A stretch of 5,929 bases of DNA from Candidatus Parcubacteria bacterium (GTDB taxonomy: Bacteria > Patescibacteriota > Minisyncoccia > Minisyncoccales > PEYH01). The notes under the pieces are model-generated. The model ran no database searches, was not told the DNA's origin, and was given only the letters and a program-made list of their open reading frames with translations. This document shows positions 5,902 to 5,929 of this stretch, piece after piece; position 1 is the first letter of the stretch; every line of letters begins with the position of its first letter. The stretch is from NCBI GenBank assembly GCA_026395615.1, contig JAPLYH010000048.1, positions 1 through 5,929 of the forward strand, written 5' to 3'. The translations under genes were made by a program, and so were the position numbers.

Positions 5902-5929
5902 ATTCTATCATTTTACATCCAAATGTCTA
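5902..5929 (-). promoter_or_regulatory. Candidate promoter for the Gmad2/GerMN-murL unit
   Basis: On the minus strand TAGACA (5929-5924) and TAGAAT (5907-5902) are separated by 16 bases, each matching 5 of 6 sigma70 consensus positions. Start would be near 5895, about 20 bases before the ATG at 5876; only a weak AAAGA lies before that ATG. The region is AT-rich and the -35 box touches the window edge, so a chance match is quite possible. Confidence 0.35.

Overview
The window holds the 3' part of a cell-wall (dcw-type) gene cluster. All supported genes lie on the minus strand, so transcription runs from high to low coordinates. The sequence is strongly AT-rich, intergenic gaps are tiny, native genes lack clear Shine-Dalgarno sites, and TGA is used as an ordinary stop (end of murD). 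Together with Gmad2/GerM-type and MurL-like proteins next to dcw genes, this suggests an uncultivated, small-genome bacterium, most plausibly of the Patescibacteria/CPR (Parcubacteria-like). That placement is an inference and rests on no marker gene.

Layout in transcription order: (1) 5876-5034, a membrane-anchored extracytoplasmic protein with Gmad2 and GerMN domains; (2) 5031-3760, a protein matching the MurL family (UDP-MurNAc-L-Ala-L-Glu epimerase), starting 2 nt after gene 1; (3) 3767-3302, a self-contained cassette of about 465 bp with a near-consensus promoter, a perfect AGGAGG site, a 102-residue Trp-rich membrane protein and a hairpin terminator, much richer in GC than its surroundings; (4) 3257-1905, a divergent MurD-type ligase; (5) 1908-799, FtsW, overlapping murD by ATGA; (6) 785-1, the N-terminal 261 residues of MurG, cut by the window edge.

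The genes fit one pathway. The MurD-type enzyme adds glutamate to UDP-MurNAc-L-Ala. If it is of the MurD2 kind it adds L-Glu, and MurL then inverts that residue to D-Glu, replacing the usual glutamate racemase route. MurG completes lipid II and FtsW polymerises it at the septum. The Gmad2/GerMN protein may act on the outer face of the membrane, but its role is unknown. The most interesting points are the MurD-MurL pairing, unusual residues in both enzymes, and the foreign-looking cassette that splits murL from murD.
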